The notes below the pieces were generated by a model. It had not been told where the DNA came from. It did no database searches and worked only from the letters and a program-made list of their open reading frames with translations. Below are positions 11,039-19,208 of a stretch of DNA of 64,000 nt, piece by piece. The position numbers and the translations under genes are program-made. Origin of the DNA: Mycolicibacterium brisbanense. Its GTDB lineage: Bacteria; Actinomycetota; Actinomycetes; Mycobacteriales; Mycobacteriaceae. The stretch covers positions 84,393 through 148,392 of the forward strand of contig NZ_BCSX01000004.1 in the NCBI RefSeq assembly GCF_001570425.1. The letters are read 5' to 3'. Position 1 is the first letter of the stretch. Each line of letters starts with the position of its first letter.

Positions 11039-12955
11039 ATGTTGACGATCACTGATCCACAATCGGACGCCGTGACGGCATCCGGTGAAAGCCCCGCCCC
11101 GGTGCAACCCCGCTGGGTGCGCCCCTCCTACTGGGTGCTGCTCGCGGCGACCGCGGTGCTGTACCTGTGGGGGCTCGGTTCCGCGGGATGGGCCAACAGT
11201 TACTACGCCGCGGCCGCACAGGCCGGAACCCAGTCCTGGAAGGCCTGGCTGTTCGGGTCACTGGATCCGGGTAACGCCATCACGGTCGACAAACCTCCGG
11301 CCGCGATGTGGGCAATGGGCTTGTCCGGCAGGCTCTTCGGCTTCAACGAGTTCACCCAGCTGTTGCCGCAGGCGTTGATGGGTGTGGCCGCGGTGGCCGT
11401 GCTCTACGCGACGGTCCGGCGCAGCAGCGGTCCGGGTGCGGCGCTGCTCGCCGGTGCGGTGCTCGCGCTCACCCCGGTGGCCACGGCGATGTTCCGGTAC
11501 AACAACCCCGACGCGTTGCTGGTGCTGCTGCTGGTGGTGGCCGCCTACTGCATGGTGCGCGCGACCGAGAACGGCGGTACCCGCTGGGTGGCGCTGACCG
11601 GTGTCGTGGTGGGTTTCGCGTTCCTGACCAAGATGTTGCAGGCGTTCCTGCCGCTGCCCGGGCTGGCCCTGGCGTTCCTGGTGGCCGCGCCCATCCCGCT
11701 GTGGAAGCGCATCGGTGCGCTGGCCGTCGGAGTGGCGACGATGATCGTCTCGGCCGGCTGGTACATCGCCCTGGTGTCGCTGTGGCCTGCGGATTCCCGG
11801 CCCTACATCGCGGGCTCGACCGACAACAGCCTGCTGCAACTGGCCTTCGGCTACAACGGAATCGACCGCATCGTCGGGCAGAACCAGCCCGGTGGCGGGT
11901 TCGGGCACGGCCCCGGCGGCGGTGGCGGGCCGAACCTGTTCTTCGGCGGCCAGGCCGGTATCGGCCGCATGTTCGGTCAGTCGATGGGCACCGAGGCATC
12001 CTGGCTGTTGCCTGCCGCGCTGATCGGTCTGGTGGCCCTGCTGTGGCTGACCCGCCGGGCTGCGCGGACCGACAGGCTGCGCGCAGGCGCGCTGCTCTGG
12101 GGCGGCTGGCTGCTGGTCACCGGTGCGGTGTTCAGCTTCATGGACGGCACCATCCACCCGTACTACACCGTGGCGCTGGCTCCGGCTATCGCGGCGCTGG
12201 TGGGCATGTCAGTGGCGGCACTCTGGCCGCTGCGGGCACAGCTGCTGCCCCGCCTGGTGCTCGCAACGATGTTGGCGGCCACCGGAATCTGGGCCTTCGT
12301 CCTGCTCGACCGCACACCTGACTGGCTGCCCGCGCTGCGCTGGATCGTCGTCGTCGGCGCCGTCGTGACCGCCGTGGTGCTCGCGGTCGGTGGGAACCGG
12401 CTGGGCCGTGCGACGGCAGTGGTTGCCTTGGCGGCCACGGTGTTCGGGCTCGGGGCGACCGTGGCCTACTCGATCGAGACGGTGGTCAACAGTCACAGCA
12501 GCGGGCCGATGCCGACGGCAGGCCCCAAGCGCGACATGGGATTCGGCGGCCCGGGCGGGCATGGCGGCCCGGGTGGGCCTGGTGGGCCGGGTGGATTCGG
12601 CAAGGCCGACGACGTGGCACTCGGTGAGCTGATGACCGGGCTCAACAACCGTTGGGCCGCAGCAAGTGTCGGCTCGATGATGGTCAGCGACCTGGAACTC
12701 AAGACCGGCGCCTCGTTGATGGCGATCGGTGGGTTCACCGGCGGGGACAACTCGCCCACGTTGGCGCAGTTCCAGCAATACGTCGCCAACGGTGATGTGC
12801 GGTACTTCTTCGACCGGCCCGCCGGCGATCACGGCGGCCCGCCGCACGATCCGCACGGCAGTGCCGGGGACATCACCAACTGGGTCAAGGCGCACTTCAC
12901 CCCGCAGGAGATCGGCGGCATCACCGTCTACGACCTGCAGCACCCCCGCGCCTGA
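11039..12955 (+). CDS. GT39/YkcB-like membrane glycosyltransferase, copy 2
   Basis: 638-residue paralogue of the 7780-9639 protein with the same layout: Y-L-W-G-L-G-S-A-G-W-A-N-S-Y-Y, then A-I-T-V-D-K-P-P-A-A-M-W in the catalytic loop, about ten membrane spans, and a soluble C-terminal domain ending V-Y-D-L-Q-H. It differs from copy 1 by two low-complexity Gly/Pro inserts, one extracytoplasmic (G-F-G-H-G-P-G-G-G-G-G-P-N) and one before the C-terminal domain built of G-G-P repeats. Its start lies 28 nt after the GT2-GtrA gene, so it is the last gene of the cassette, followed by a strong hairpin. Two paralogues around one donor synthase suggest two acceptor sites or sugars. Confidence 0.87.
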   Translation: MLTITDPQSDAVTASGESPAPVQPRWVRPSYWVLLAATAVLYLWGLGSAGWANSYYAAAAQAGTQSWKAWLFGSLDPGNAITVDKPPAAMWAMGLSGRLFGFNEFTQLLPQALMGVAAVAVLYATVRRSSGPGAALLAGAVLALTPVATAMFRYNNPDALLVLLLVVAAYCMVRATENGGTRWVALTGVVVGFAFLTKMLQAFLPLPGLALAFLVAAPIPLWKRIGALAVGVATMIVSAGWYIALVSLWPADSRPYIAGSTDNSLLQLAFGYNGIDRIVGQNQPGGGFGHGPGGGGGPNLFFGGQAGIGRMFGQSMGTEASWLLPAALIGLVALLWLTRRAARTDRLRAGALLWGGWLLVTGAVFSFMDGTIHPYYTVALAPAIAALVGMSVAALWPLRAQLLPRLVLATMLAATGIWAFVLLDRTPDWLPALRWIVVVGAVVTAVVLAVGGNRLGRATAVVALAATVFGLGATVAYSIETVVNSHSSGPMPTAGPKRDMGFGGPGGHGGPGGPGGPGGFGKADDVALGELMTGLNNRWAAASVGSMMVSDLELKTGASLMAIGGFTGGDNSPTLAQFQQYVANGDVRYFFDRPAGDHGGPPHDPHGSAGDITNWVKAHFTPQEIGGITVYDLQHPRA

Positions 12956-12999
12956 GCTCTTCCCGCACCTTTTCTTTCGGCGACTTTCTTTCGGCGAGC

Positions 13000-13047
13000 A
13001 GACACGCAGGTACCCCGACACGCTAGTGTTCGGGTACCCGCGTGTCT
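13000..13047 (+). terminator. Rho-independent-like terminator after the glycosyltransferase cassette
   Basis: Inverted repeat with arms 13000-13020 and 13027-13047, a 6-nt loop (cgctag), two mismatches and one G-T pair, followed by TTTT. It lies 45 nt after the GT39-like gene. The 5' flank holds a tandem 13-nt direct repeat (tttctttcggcga at 12971 and 12985). Confidence 0.75.
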
Positions 13048-13102
13048 TTTCGCCGTAAAAGTCACGCCGATTCTGACCGGTGACGACGTCCGGCGAAGCG
13101 GC

Positions 13103-13108
13103 TAGGTT
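13103..13108 (+). promoter_or_regulatory. -10 box for leaderless canA
   Basis: TAGGTT, 7 nt before the canA ATG at 13116, with no Shine-Dalgarno in between. This is the mycobacterial leaderless pattern with transcription starting at or next to the ATG. No clear -35. Confidence 0.55.
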
Positions 13109-13115
13109 CCGGCGC

Positions 13116-13607
13116 ATGTCCGTCACCGACGAGTACCTGGCCAACAACGCGCAGTACGCCAAGACCTTCACGGGCCCGCTGCCGTTGCCGCCGAGCAAGC
13201 ACGTCGCGGTGGTGGCCTGCATGGACGCCCGGTTGGACGTCTACCGCATCCTCGGCCTGGGCGACGGCGAGGCGCACGTCATCCGCAACGCGGGCGGTGT
13301 CATCACCGACGACGAGATCCGGTCACTGGCCATCAGCCAACGCCTGCTGGGCACCAAAGAGATCATCCTCATCCACCACACCGATTGCGGCATGCTGACT
13401 TTCACCGACGACGAGTTCAAGCGCAGGATCCAGGACGAGACCGGCATCAAGCCCGAGTGGGCCGCGGAGTCTTTCGGCGATCTGGAAGAGGATGTCCGGC
13501 AGTCGCTGCGGCGCATCGAGGCCAATCCCTTCGTCACCAAGCACGAATCGTTGCGCGGCTTCATCTTCGACGTCGCCACCGGCAAGCTCGACGAGGTGAC
13601 GATTTAA
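13116..13607 (+). CDS. canA: Beta-carbonic anhydrase
   Basis: 163-residue zinc enzyme interconverting CO2 and bicarbonate in the cytoplasm. The active-site residues are all present: C35, D37 and R39 in A-C-M-D-A-R, then H88 and C91 in H-H-T-D-C-G-M. Length, numbering and sequence correspond closely to M. tuberculosis Rv1284, including the C-terminal F-D-V-A-T-G-K-L-x-E-V-T. The start is set by that similarity; a longer frame from 13080 is not needed. In M. tuberculosis it sits directly before cysD; here two genes are inserted between them. It is flanked by hairpins on both sides, so it is probably monocistronic. Confidence 0.96.
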   Translation: MSVTDEYLANNAQYAKTFTGPLPLPPSKHVAVVACMDARLDVYRILGLGDGEAHVIRNAGGVITDDEIRSLAISQRLLGTKEIILIHHTDCGMLTFTDDEFKRRIQDETGIKPEWAAESFGDLEEDVRQSLRRIEANPFVTKHESLRGFIFDVATGKLDEVTI

Positions 13608-13624
13608 CCCGTCCAGCCGCGAAC

Positions 13625-13670
13625 GTGCGTCCACTGCGAAAATTTCGCGAAAATTTCGCAGAGGACGCAC
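13625..13670. terminator. Bidirectional hairpin between convergent genes
   Basis: Near-perfect 46-nt inverted repeat (gtgcgtcc... ...ggacgcac with an inner GCGAAAATTT/AAATTTTCGC part) between the stops of canA (+) and the thioesterase (-). Its position suits termination on both strands, although there is no T-run. Confidence 0.6.
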
Positions 13671-13689
13671 ACTCGCGAGCGGTGACGCG

Positions 13690-14109
13690 CTAACCCACCT
13701 TGTAGGTGGCGACCGCCTTGGCCACGGCATCGCCTTCCGGCGTGATCACGTCGACTTCGCAGTGCACCAAGGCTTTCCCCTGCCGCAGCGCCCGCCCGAC
13801 GCCGATCAGATCGGTCGCGCGGGCCGGGGCAAGGTATTGCACAGCCATCGACACCGTCACCCCGCGTAGGGAATCGGGGACATCGGCGCGGGCCCAGGCA
13901 GCCGCCATCACGGTGACATCGGCCAGCGCCGCGATGGCGCCGCCATGCACCATGTCGCCGAGGGTGACGTTGCCGGGATCCCACGGCAGGCGTAGCCGCA
14001 CGACGCCGTCGACCGCGTCGAGCGATTCGGCGACGATGCCGAGCTTCGCCACAAACGGGGATTGCGGGATGAACTGCGCCATGACTTCCGGTCCGGTCTG
14101 GGTGCCCAT
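13690..14109 (-). CDS. PaaI-type hotdog thioesterase
   Basis: 139-residue single-domain hotdog protein of the PaaI/YdiI type, likely a cytoplasmic acyl-CoA thioesterase. The central helix motif V-H-G-G-A-I-A-A-L-A-D is the family hallmark (H-G-G-A plus a downstream Asp). A strand with V-T-V-S-M-A-V-Q-Y-L-x-P-A follows, also typical. The ATG at 14109 gives the full length; ATG 14082 (M-A-Q-F) preceded by GGAAG is an alternative. Substrate cannot be told. It is not part of the corresponding M. tuberculosis segment as I recall it. Confidence 0.85.
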   Translation of the reverse strand: MGTQTGPEVMAQFIPQSPFVAKLGIVAESLDAVDGVVRLRLPWDPGNVTLGDMVHGGAIAALADVTVMAAAWARADVPDSLRGVTVSMAVQYLAPARATDLIGVGRALRQGKALVHCEVDVITPEGDAVAKAVATYKVG

Positions 14110-14167
14110 GGCACCGTAGTCTGCGCACCGCCGGTCATCGGTTCAATTACCTGGCAAGTAATGCCAC

Positions 14168-14173
14168 TAGATT
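14168..14173 (+). promoter_or_regulatory. -10 box for leaderless MFS exporter
   Basis: TAGATT, 7 nt before the GTG at 14181, no Shine-Dalgarno. Leaderless promoter pattern. Confidence 0.5.
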
Positions 14174-14180
14174 TGCACCG

Positions 14181-15551
14181 GTGTCGACACCAGAGCCTCA
14201 ACCGTTTCCCCGGAGCATGGCCCTGCTCGTCGCAGGCGCGTTCTTCATGGAGATTCTCGACGCCACCATCATCACCCCGGCCATTCCGCTGATCGCGTCG
14301 TCGCTGCACGTCGAAGCCGTCGATGTCAGCGTCGCGATCTCGGCCTACCTGGTCACCGTGGCCGTGCTGATCCCGGCCAGCGGTTGGCTGGCCGACCGGT
14401 TCGGCATCCGCCCGGTGTTCATCGCCGCCATCGCGGTGTTCACGCTGGCATCCATCGGGTGTGCGGTGAGCCTCTCGCTGCCCATGCTCGTCGGTATGCG
14501 GGTGCTGCAGGGGATCGGCGGCGCGATGATGGTGCCCGTCGGACGGCTCGCGGTGCTGCGCTACAGCGACAAGTCCGATCTGGTCCGGGCCATCGCCCTG
14601 CTGACCTGGCCTGCGCTCGCGGCTCCCGTGCTGGCGCCGGTGCTCGGCGGCGGGATCGCCACCCTCGGGAGTTGGCGGTGGATCTTCGCGGTCAACGTGC
14701 CGATCGGCATCATCGGATTCGTCTTGGCGCTCAAGCTGATCCGCGGCGCACCGATAGCGTCGCCCCGCACCCTGGACTGGCCGGGCCTGCTGGCGCTGGG
14801 GTCGGGGATCGCCGCGGCCTTGATCGCGCTGGAGCACGTCCGGGTATCCGGCACGGACTGGGGCCTGGTCGCGGGATGTGCGGCCGGGGCCGTCGTCCTG
14901 CTCGCCGGTGCGGTGTGGCATCTGCTGCGTGCGTCGTCGCCGCTCGTGCAGTTGCGGGTGCTGCGGGTGCCGACGCTGCGTATCACGGTGTCGGCCGGGT
15001 CGCTGTACCGCATGGTGATCACCGCCGTGCCGTTCCTGTTGCCGCTGCAGTACCAGCTGGTGTTCGGGTGGACGCCGTTTGCGGCCGGCTTGATGGTGGC
15101 CGCCCTGTTCGCGGGCAACCTGACCATCAAGCCGATCACCACGCCTCTGATGCGCCGGTTCGGCATCCGGACCGTGCTGCTCGTCAACGGCGTGCTGTCG
15201 GTGGGCTGGTTCGGTCTGCTGGCGCTGCTGCGGCCGGGCCTGCCCGTCGTGCTGATGGCCGCGATCCTCTATGTCAGCGGGGCGCTGCGCTCCATCGGGT
15301 TCACCGCCTACAACAGCCTGGCGTTCTCCGACGTCGAGGGGGATCGGCTGACGCACGCCAACACGCTCAACGCGTCGGTGCAGGAACTCGCGGCCGGCCT
15401 CGGCATCGCGGTGGCGGCGCTGCTGCTGAGCCAGCTGGCGTCTTATCCGTGGACCTATCTGGTGCTCGGTGCGCTGCTGGCGCTGACGCTCGTCGAGACG
15501 CTGCGGCTGCCCCGTACGGCGGGGGCGCATGTCAGCGGGCATGACGGCTGA
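14181..15551 (+). CDS. MFS drug exporter, DHA2 (EmrB/QacA) type
   Basis: 456-residue polytopic inner-membrane antiporter. TM1 contains the DHA2-like motif M-E-I-L-D-A-T-I-I-T-P-A-I-P; the loop 2-3 motif A appears as G-W-L-A-D-R-F-G-I-R-P, and motif C-like P-V-L-A-P-V-L-G-G-G in TM5 marks an exporter. The length is slightly short for a 14-span protein, so 13-14 spans are expected. Substrate is unknown. GTG 14181 is placed by the leaderless -10 box. No regulator gene is adjacent. Confidence 0.88.
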   Translation: MSTPEPQPFPRSMALLVAGAFFMEILDATIITPAIPLIASSLHVEAVDVSVAISAYLVTVAVLIPASGWLADRFGIRPVFIAAIAVFTLASIGCAVSLSLPMLVGMRVLQGIGGAMMVPVGRLAVLRYSDKSDLVRAIALLTWPALAAPVLAPVLGGGIATLGSWRWIFAVNVPIGIIGFVLALKLIRGAPIASPRTLDWPGLLALGSGIAAALIALEHVRVSGTDWGLVAGCAAGAVVLLAGAVWHLLRASSPLVQLRVLRVPTLRITVSAGSLYRMVITAVPFLLPLQYQLVFGWTPFAAGLMVAALFAGNLTIKPITTPLMRRFGIRTVLLVNGVLSVGWFGLLALLRPGLPVVLMAAILYVSGALRSIGFTAYNSLAFSDVEGDRLTHANTLNASVQELAAGLGIAVAALLLSQLASYPWTYLVLGALLALTLVETLRLPRTAGAHVSGHDG

Positions 15552-15561
15552 CCTTCGGGCG

Positions 15562-15590
15562 TTGACACTCGTACCGTATGCCGATAGATT
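15562..15590 (+). promoter_or_regulatory. Strong SigA-type promoter of the cysD operon
   Basis: Consensus TTGACA (15562-15567), 17-nt spacer, then TAGATT (15585-15590). Transcription would start near 15597-15598, right at an ATG that opens a 14-codon ORF. This is one of the best -35/-10 matches in the window. Confidence 0.75.
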
Positions 15591-15617
15591 CCTGGCCATG
15601 CTTGCAATCCTGGCCAT
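15590..15617 (+). repeat. 10-nt direct repeat at the cysD transcription start
   Basis: tcctggccat occurs at 15590-15599 and again at 15608-15617, period 18 nt, covering the end of the -10 box, the predicted start site and the first codons of the upstream ORF. It could be a regulator site or simply part of the ORF. Confidence 0.5.
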
Positions 15618-15642
15618 TTCTACCAACTTAATGGAGAAGTGA
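15598..15642 (+). CDS. Candidate leaderless upstream ORF (14 codons) before cysD
   Basis: ATG at 15598 lies 7 nt after the -10 box, so the mRNA would begin with it. It encodes M-L-A-I-L-A-I-S-T-N-L-M-E-K and stops with TGA at 15640-15642, sharing one base with the cysD ATG at 15642 (TGATG). The GGAGAAG used by cysD lies inside its last codons. The arrangement would couple cysD translation to passage of ribosomes through this ORF. Unlike the poly-Cys attenuator peptides known from mycobacterial sulfur genes, it has no Cys codon. It is an ORF by sequence and position only. Confidence 0.5.
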   Translation: MLAILAISTNLMEK

Positions 15643-16571
15643 TGACCGCAACGCTCAAGGCTGAGAAACAAACCGGGCACTACGAGCTGAGCCATCTGCG
15701 CTCGCTCGAAGCCGAAGCCATCCACATCATCCGTGAGGTCGCCGCCGAGTTCGAGCGTCCCGTGCTGCTGTTCTCCGGCGGCAAGGACTCGATCGTGATG
15801 CTGCATCTGGCCATCAAGGCGTTCAAGCCGGGACGGCTGCCGTTCCCGGTGATGCACGTCGACACCGGCCACAACTTCGACGAGGTGCTGGCCGCCCGCG
15901 ACGAGCTGGTCGCCGAGCACGGCGTGCGGCTCATCGTCGCCAAGGTGCAGGACGACATCGACGCCGGTCGCGTCGTCGAGACCATCCCGTCACGCAACCC
16001 CCTGCAGACCGTCACGTTGCTGCGGGCCATCCGGGAGAACAAGTTCGACGCCGCATTCGGTGGGGCCCGCCGCGACGAGGAGAAGGCGCGCGCCAAGGAG
16101 CGGGTGTTCAGCTTCCGCGACGAGTTCGGCCAGTGGGACCCCAAGGCGCAACGCCCCGAGTTGTGGAACCTGTACAACGGCCGGCACCACAAGGGTGAGC
16201 ACATCCGCGTCTTCCCGTTGTCGAACTGGACCGAATTCGACATCTGGTCCTACATCGGCGCAGAAAAGATCAAGCTGCCCTCGATCTATTACGCCCACCA
16301 GCGCAAGGTTTTCGAGCGTGACGGCATGCTGCTCGCCGTGCACCGGCACATGCAGCCGCGCAAAGATGAGCCGGTGATCGAGAAGTCCGTGCGCTTCCGC
16401 ACCGTCGGCGACGTCACCTGCACCGGCTGCGTCGAATCGACCGCGGCCACGGTGTCCGAGGTGATCGCCGAGACGGCGGTGTCGCGGTTGACCGAGCGCG
16501 GCGCGACCCGCGCCGACGACCGGATCTCCGAGGCGGGTATGGAAGACCGTAAGCGGGAGGGCTACTTCTGA
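15642..16571 (+). CDS. cysD: Sulfate adenylyltransferase subunit 2
   Basis: 309-residue small subunit of ATP sulfurylase, which makes adenosine 5'-phosphosulfate (APS) from ATP and sulfate with CysN. The PP-loop motif L-F-S-G-G-K-D-S (about residues 45-52) binds ATP. R-R-D-E-E-K-A-R-A-K-E-R and the C-terminal C-T-G-C region are typical of CysD. GGAGAAG lies just upstream of ATG 15642; the GTG at 15639 is an alternative start three bases earlier. Forms an operon with cysNC and cysQ. Confidence 0.97.
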   Translation: MTATLKAEKQTGHYELSHLRSLEAEAIHIIREVAAEFERPVLLFSGGKDSIVMLHLAIKAFKPGRLPFPVMHVDTGHNFDEVLAARDELVAEHGVRLIVAKVQDDIDAGRVVETIPSRNPLQTVTLLRAIRENKFDAAFGGARRDEEKARAKERVFSFRDEFGQWDPKAQRPELWNLYNGRHHKGEHIRVFPLSNWTEFDIWSYIGAEKIKLPSIYYAHQRKVFERDGMLLAVHRHMQPRKDEPVIEKSVRFRTVGDVTCTGCVESTAATVSEVIAETAVSRLTERGATRADDRISEAGMEDRKREGYF

Positions 16572-16625
16572 TGGGGCGAGCGAAGCGACGGGGGAATTGG
16601 TTGGGGCGAGCGAAGCGACGGGGGA
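16572..16625 (+). repeat. Tandem 24-nt repeat in the cysD-cysNC gap
   Basis: tggggcgagcgaagcgacgg followed by ggga occurs at 16572-16595 and again at 16602-16625, period 30 nt. It fills nearly all of the 61-nt gap between the cysD stop and the cysNC ATG. The copies are identical over the 24 nt. Confidence 0.85.
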
Positions 16626-16632
16626 TTTGACC

Positions 16633-18477
16633 ATGACGACTCTTCTCCGCCTGGCCACCGCGGGTTCCGTCGACGACGGCAAGTCCACGCTGATCGGCCG
16701 GCTGCTCTACGACAGCAAGGCCGTCATGGAGGACCAGCTCGCCGCCGTCGAGCGCACCTCCAAGGAACGCGGTCACGACTACACCGACCTGGCACTGGTC
16801 ACCGACGGCCTGCGCGCCGAGCGTGAGCAGGGCATCACCATCGATGTCGCCTACCGCTACTTCGCCACGGCCAAGCGCAAATTCATCATCGCCGACACCC
16901 CCGGGCACCTGCAGTACACCCGCAACATGGTCACCGGAACCTCCACCGCACAGCTGGCCATCGTGCTGGTCGACGCCCGCCACGGCCTGCTCGAGCAGTC
17001 CCGCAGGCACGCCTTCCTGGCGTCGCTGCTGGGCATCCAGCACATCGTGCTCGCGGTCAACAAGATGGACCTGATCGGTTGGGATCAGGAGAAATTCGAG
17101 GCCATCCGCGACGAGTTCCACGCGTTCGCGGCCCGCCTGGACGTTCACGACGTGACCACCATCCCGCTCTCGGCGCTGCTCGGGGACAACGTGGTGACCA
17201 AGTCCGACGCAACGCCGTGGTACGACGGTCCGGCGCTGCTGAGCCATCTGGAAGACGTCTACATCGCCGGTGACCGCAACCTCGTCGACGTACGGTTCCC
17301 GGTGCAGTACGTGATCCGGCCGCAGACCCACGAGCACGCCGACCACCGCAGCTACGCGGGCACGGTCGCCAGTGGCGTGCTGCGCACCGGCGACGACGTC
17401 GTCGTGCTGCCCGCAGGCAAGTCCACCCGGATCACCGAGATCGAAGGCCCGTCCGGCATCGTCGACGAGGCCTTCCCTCCAATGGCCGTGTCGATCAGCC
17501 TGTCCGACGACATCGACATCTCACGCGGCGACATGATCGCGCGACCGAACAACCAGCCGCGCGTCGTGCAGGATTTCGACGCCACCGTGTGCTGGATGGC
17601 CGACGACGCGTCGTTGGAGCCGGGCCGCGAGTATCTGGTCAAGCACACCACGCGCACCACGCGGGCAAAGGTGGTCGGCCTCGACTATCGCCTCGACGTC
17701 AACACCCTGCACCGCGACAAGTCCGCGACCGCACTCAAACTCAATGAGCTGGGCCGTATTTCGTTGCGCACCCAGGTGCCGCTGTTGCTCGACGAGTACA
17801 GCCGCAACGCCGCCACCGGGTCGTTCATCCTGATCGATCCCAACACCAACGGCACCGTCGCCGCGGGCATGGTGTTGCGTGACACCCGCAACGAGACCTC
17901 GAGCCCCAACACGGTGCGCCACCAGTCGTTGTGCACCGCCGAGGACCGACTGTCGAAGGGTCGCACCGTGTGGTTCACCGGGCTGTCCGGTTCGGGGAAG
18001 TCGTCGGTGGCCATGCTGGTGGAACAGAAGCTGCTCGAAAAGGGCATTCCCGCTTACGTTCTCGACGGCGACAACCTGCGGCACGGGCTGAATGCCGACC
18101 TGGGCTTCTCGATGGCCGACCGGGCGGAGAATCAGCGCAGGCTCGCTCACGTCGCCGCCATCCTCGCCGACTCCGGTCAGGTCGTCCTGGTGCCCGCCAT
18201 CAGCCCGCTCGAGGAGCATCGCGCGTTGGCGCGCAAGGTCGCCACCGAAGCGGGCCTGGACTTCTTCGAGGTGTTCTGTGACACCCCGCTGGAAGACTGC
18301 GAACGGCGAGATCCCAAGGGGCTCTACGCCAAAGCCCGCGCCGGCGAGATCACCCACTTCACCGGGATCGACAGCCCGTACCAGCGGCCGAAGAACCCCG
18401 ATCTGCGGCTGACCCCCGACCGCAGCCCGGACGAGCTGGCGCAGTCGGTCATCGACCTGCTGGAAGGCGGCCGATGA
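16633..18477 (+). CDS. cysNC: Bifunctional sulfate adenylyltransferase GTPase subunit / APS kinase
   Basis: 614-residue fusion. The N-terminal CysN domain is an EF-Tu-like GTPase with P-loop G11-S-V-D-D-G-K-S-T19, D-T-P-G-H and N-K-M-D; it drives APS synthesis with CysD. The C-terminal domain (from about 440) is APS kinase CysC with Walker A G450-L-S-G-S-G-K-S457 and L-D-G-D-N-L-R-H-G-L, making PAPS. The same fusion exists in M. tuberculosis (Rv1286). ATG 16633 begins M-T-T-L-L-R-L-A-T-A-G; the longer open frame includes the repeat unit and is unlikely. The stop overlaps the cysQ start as ATGA. Confidence 0.96.
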   Translation: MTTLLRLATAGSVDDGKSTLIGRLLYDSKAVMEDQLAAVERTSKERGHDYTDLALVTDGLRAEREQGITIDVAYRYFATAKRKFIIADTPGHLQYTRNMVTGTSTAQLAIVLVDARHGLLEQSRRHAFLASLLGIQHIVLAVNKMDLIGWDQEKFEAIRDEFHAFAARLDVHDVTTIPLSALLGDNVVTKSDATPWYDGPALLSHLEDVYIAGDRNLVDVRFPVQYVIRPQTHEHADHRSYAGTVASGVLRTGDDVVVLPAGKSTRITEIEGPSGIVDEAFPPMAVSISLSDDIDISRGDMIARPNNQPRVVQDFDATVCWMADDASLEPGREYLVKHTTRTTRAKVVGLDYRLDVNTLHRDKSATALKLNELGRISLRTQVPLLLDEYSRNAATGSFILIDPNTNGTVAAGMVLRDTRNETSSPNTVRHQSLCTAEDRLSKGRTVWFTGLSGSGKSSVAMLVEQKLLEKGIPAYVLDGDNLRHGLNADLGFSMADRAENQRRLAHVAAILADSGQVVLVPAISPLEEHRALARKVATEAGLDFFEVFCDTPLEDCERRDPKGLYAKARAGEITHFTGIDSPYQRPKNPDLRLTPDRSPDELAQSVIDLLEGGR

Positions 18478-19208
18478 ACGACCACGAACTGGCCGCGCGG
18501 CTGGCCACCCGTGCAGGGGATCTGCTGCTCGATGTGCGTGCCGACTTCGCCGACGCCACGGTCGAGGAGCGAAAAGCGGCCGGGGACAAGCAGTCCCACG
18601 ACTTCCTGATGGCGGAGTTGGCGGCGCATCGTCCGGGCGACGCCGTGCTGTCCGAAGAGGGAGTGGACGATCCGGTCCGGTTGAGCGCCGACCGCGTGTG
18701 GATCGTCGACCCGCTCGACGGCACGCGCGAGTTTTCCGAACTCGGCCGTGACGACTGGGCCGTGCACGTGGCCCTGTGGGAGGCAGGCGAATTGGTCGCG
18801 GGCGCGGTGGCCCTGCCCGCCCAGAACACCACCCTGTCCACGCCCGACGTGGCCGCGCCCCGCGCGTTCGACGGGCCGCCCCGGGTGGTCGTGTCGCGTA
18901 CCCGGCCGCCTGCCGTGGCGCTTGCGGTGCGTGACGCGTTGGACGGCACGCTGGTCGAAATGGGTTCGGCCGGAGCCAAAGTCGCCGCCGTCATCCGCGG
19001 CGTCGCCGACGTGTACGTACACGCCGGCGGGCAGTACGAGTGGGATTCGGCCGCGCCGGTCGCCGTGGCGCGGGCCGCCGGGCTGCACACGTCGCGCATC
19101 GACGGTTCGCCTCTGGTCTACAACTCGGCCGATCCCAAGCTGCCCGATCTACTGGTGTGCCGCCCCGAGCTGGCCGAGCGGGTGCTCGCCGTCACTGCTC
19201 CGCAGTAG
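18474..19208 (+). CDS. cysQ: 3'(2'),5'-bisphosphate nucleotidase, CysQ type
   Basis: 244-residue Mg-dependent phosphatase of the inositol monophosphatase superfamily that removes PAP and can act on PAPS, controlling flux through the pathway. The metal-binding motifs are present: E-E-G-V-D-D and W-I-V-D-P-L-D-G-T-R-E-F, and later W-D-S-A-A-P-V-A-V-A. Overlap with cysNC by ATGA places it in the sulfate activation operon; in M. tuberculosis cysQ (Rv2131c) is elsewhere, so the linkage here supports the function. Confidence 0.93.
   Translation: MNDHELAARLATRAGDLLLDVRADFADATVEERKAAGDKQSHDFLMAELAAHRPGDAVLSEEGVDDPVRLSADRVWIVDPLDGTREFSELGRDDWAVHVALWEAGELVAGAVALPAQNTTLSTPDVAAPRAFDGPPRVVVSRTRPPAVALAVRDALDGTLVEMGSAGAKVAAVIRGVADVYVHAGGQYEWDSAAPVAVARAAGLHTSRIDGSPLVYNSADPKLPDLLVCRPELAERVLAVTAPQ

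Noticed and set aside
12540..12600. Gly-Pro-rich repeat in the second GT39-like gene as a possible PE_PGRS fragment
   Set aside because: It is an in-frame linker between the membrane part and the C-terminal domain, also present in shorter form in the paralogue.
13908..15920. 670-residue minus-strand open frame across the MFS and cysD genes
   Set aside because: Composition is Gln/Arg/His-rich as in antisense high-GC frames, it lies opposite clear genes and has no domain.
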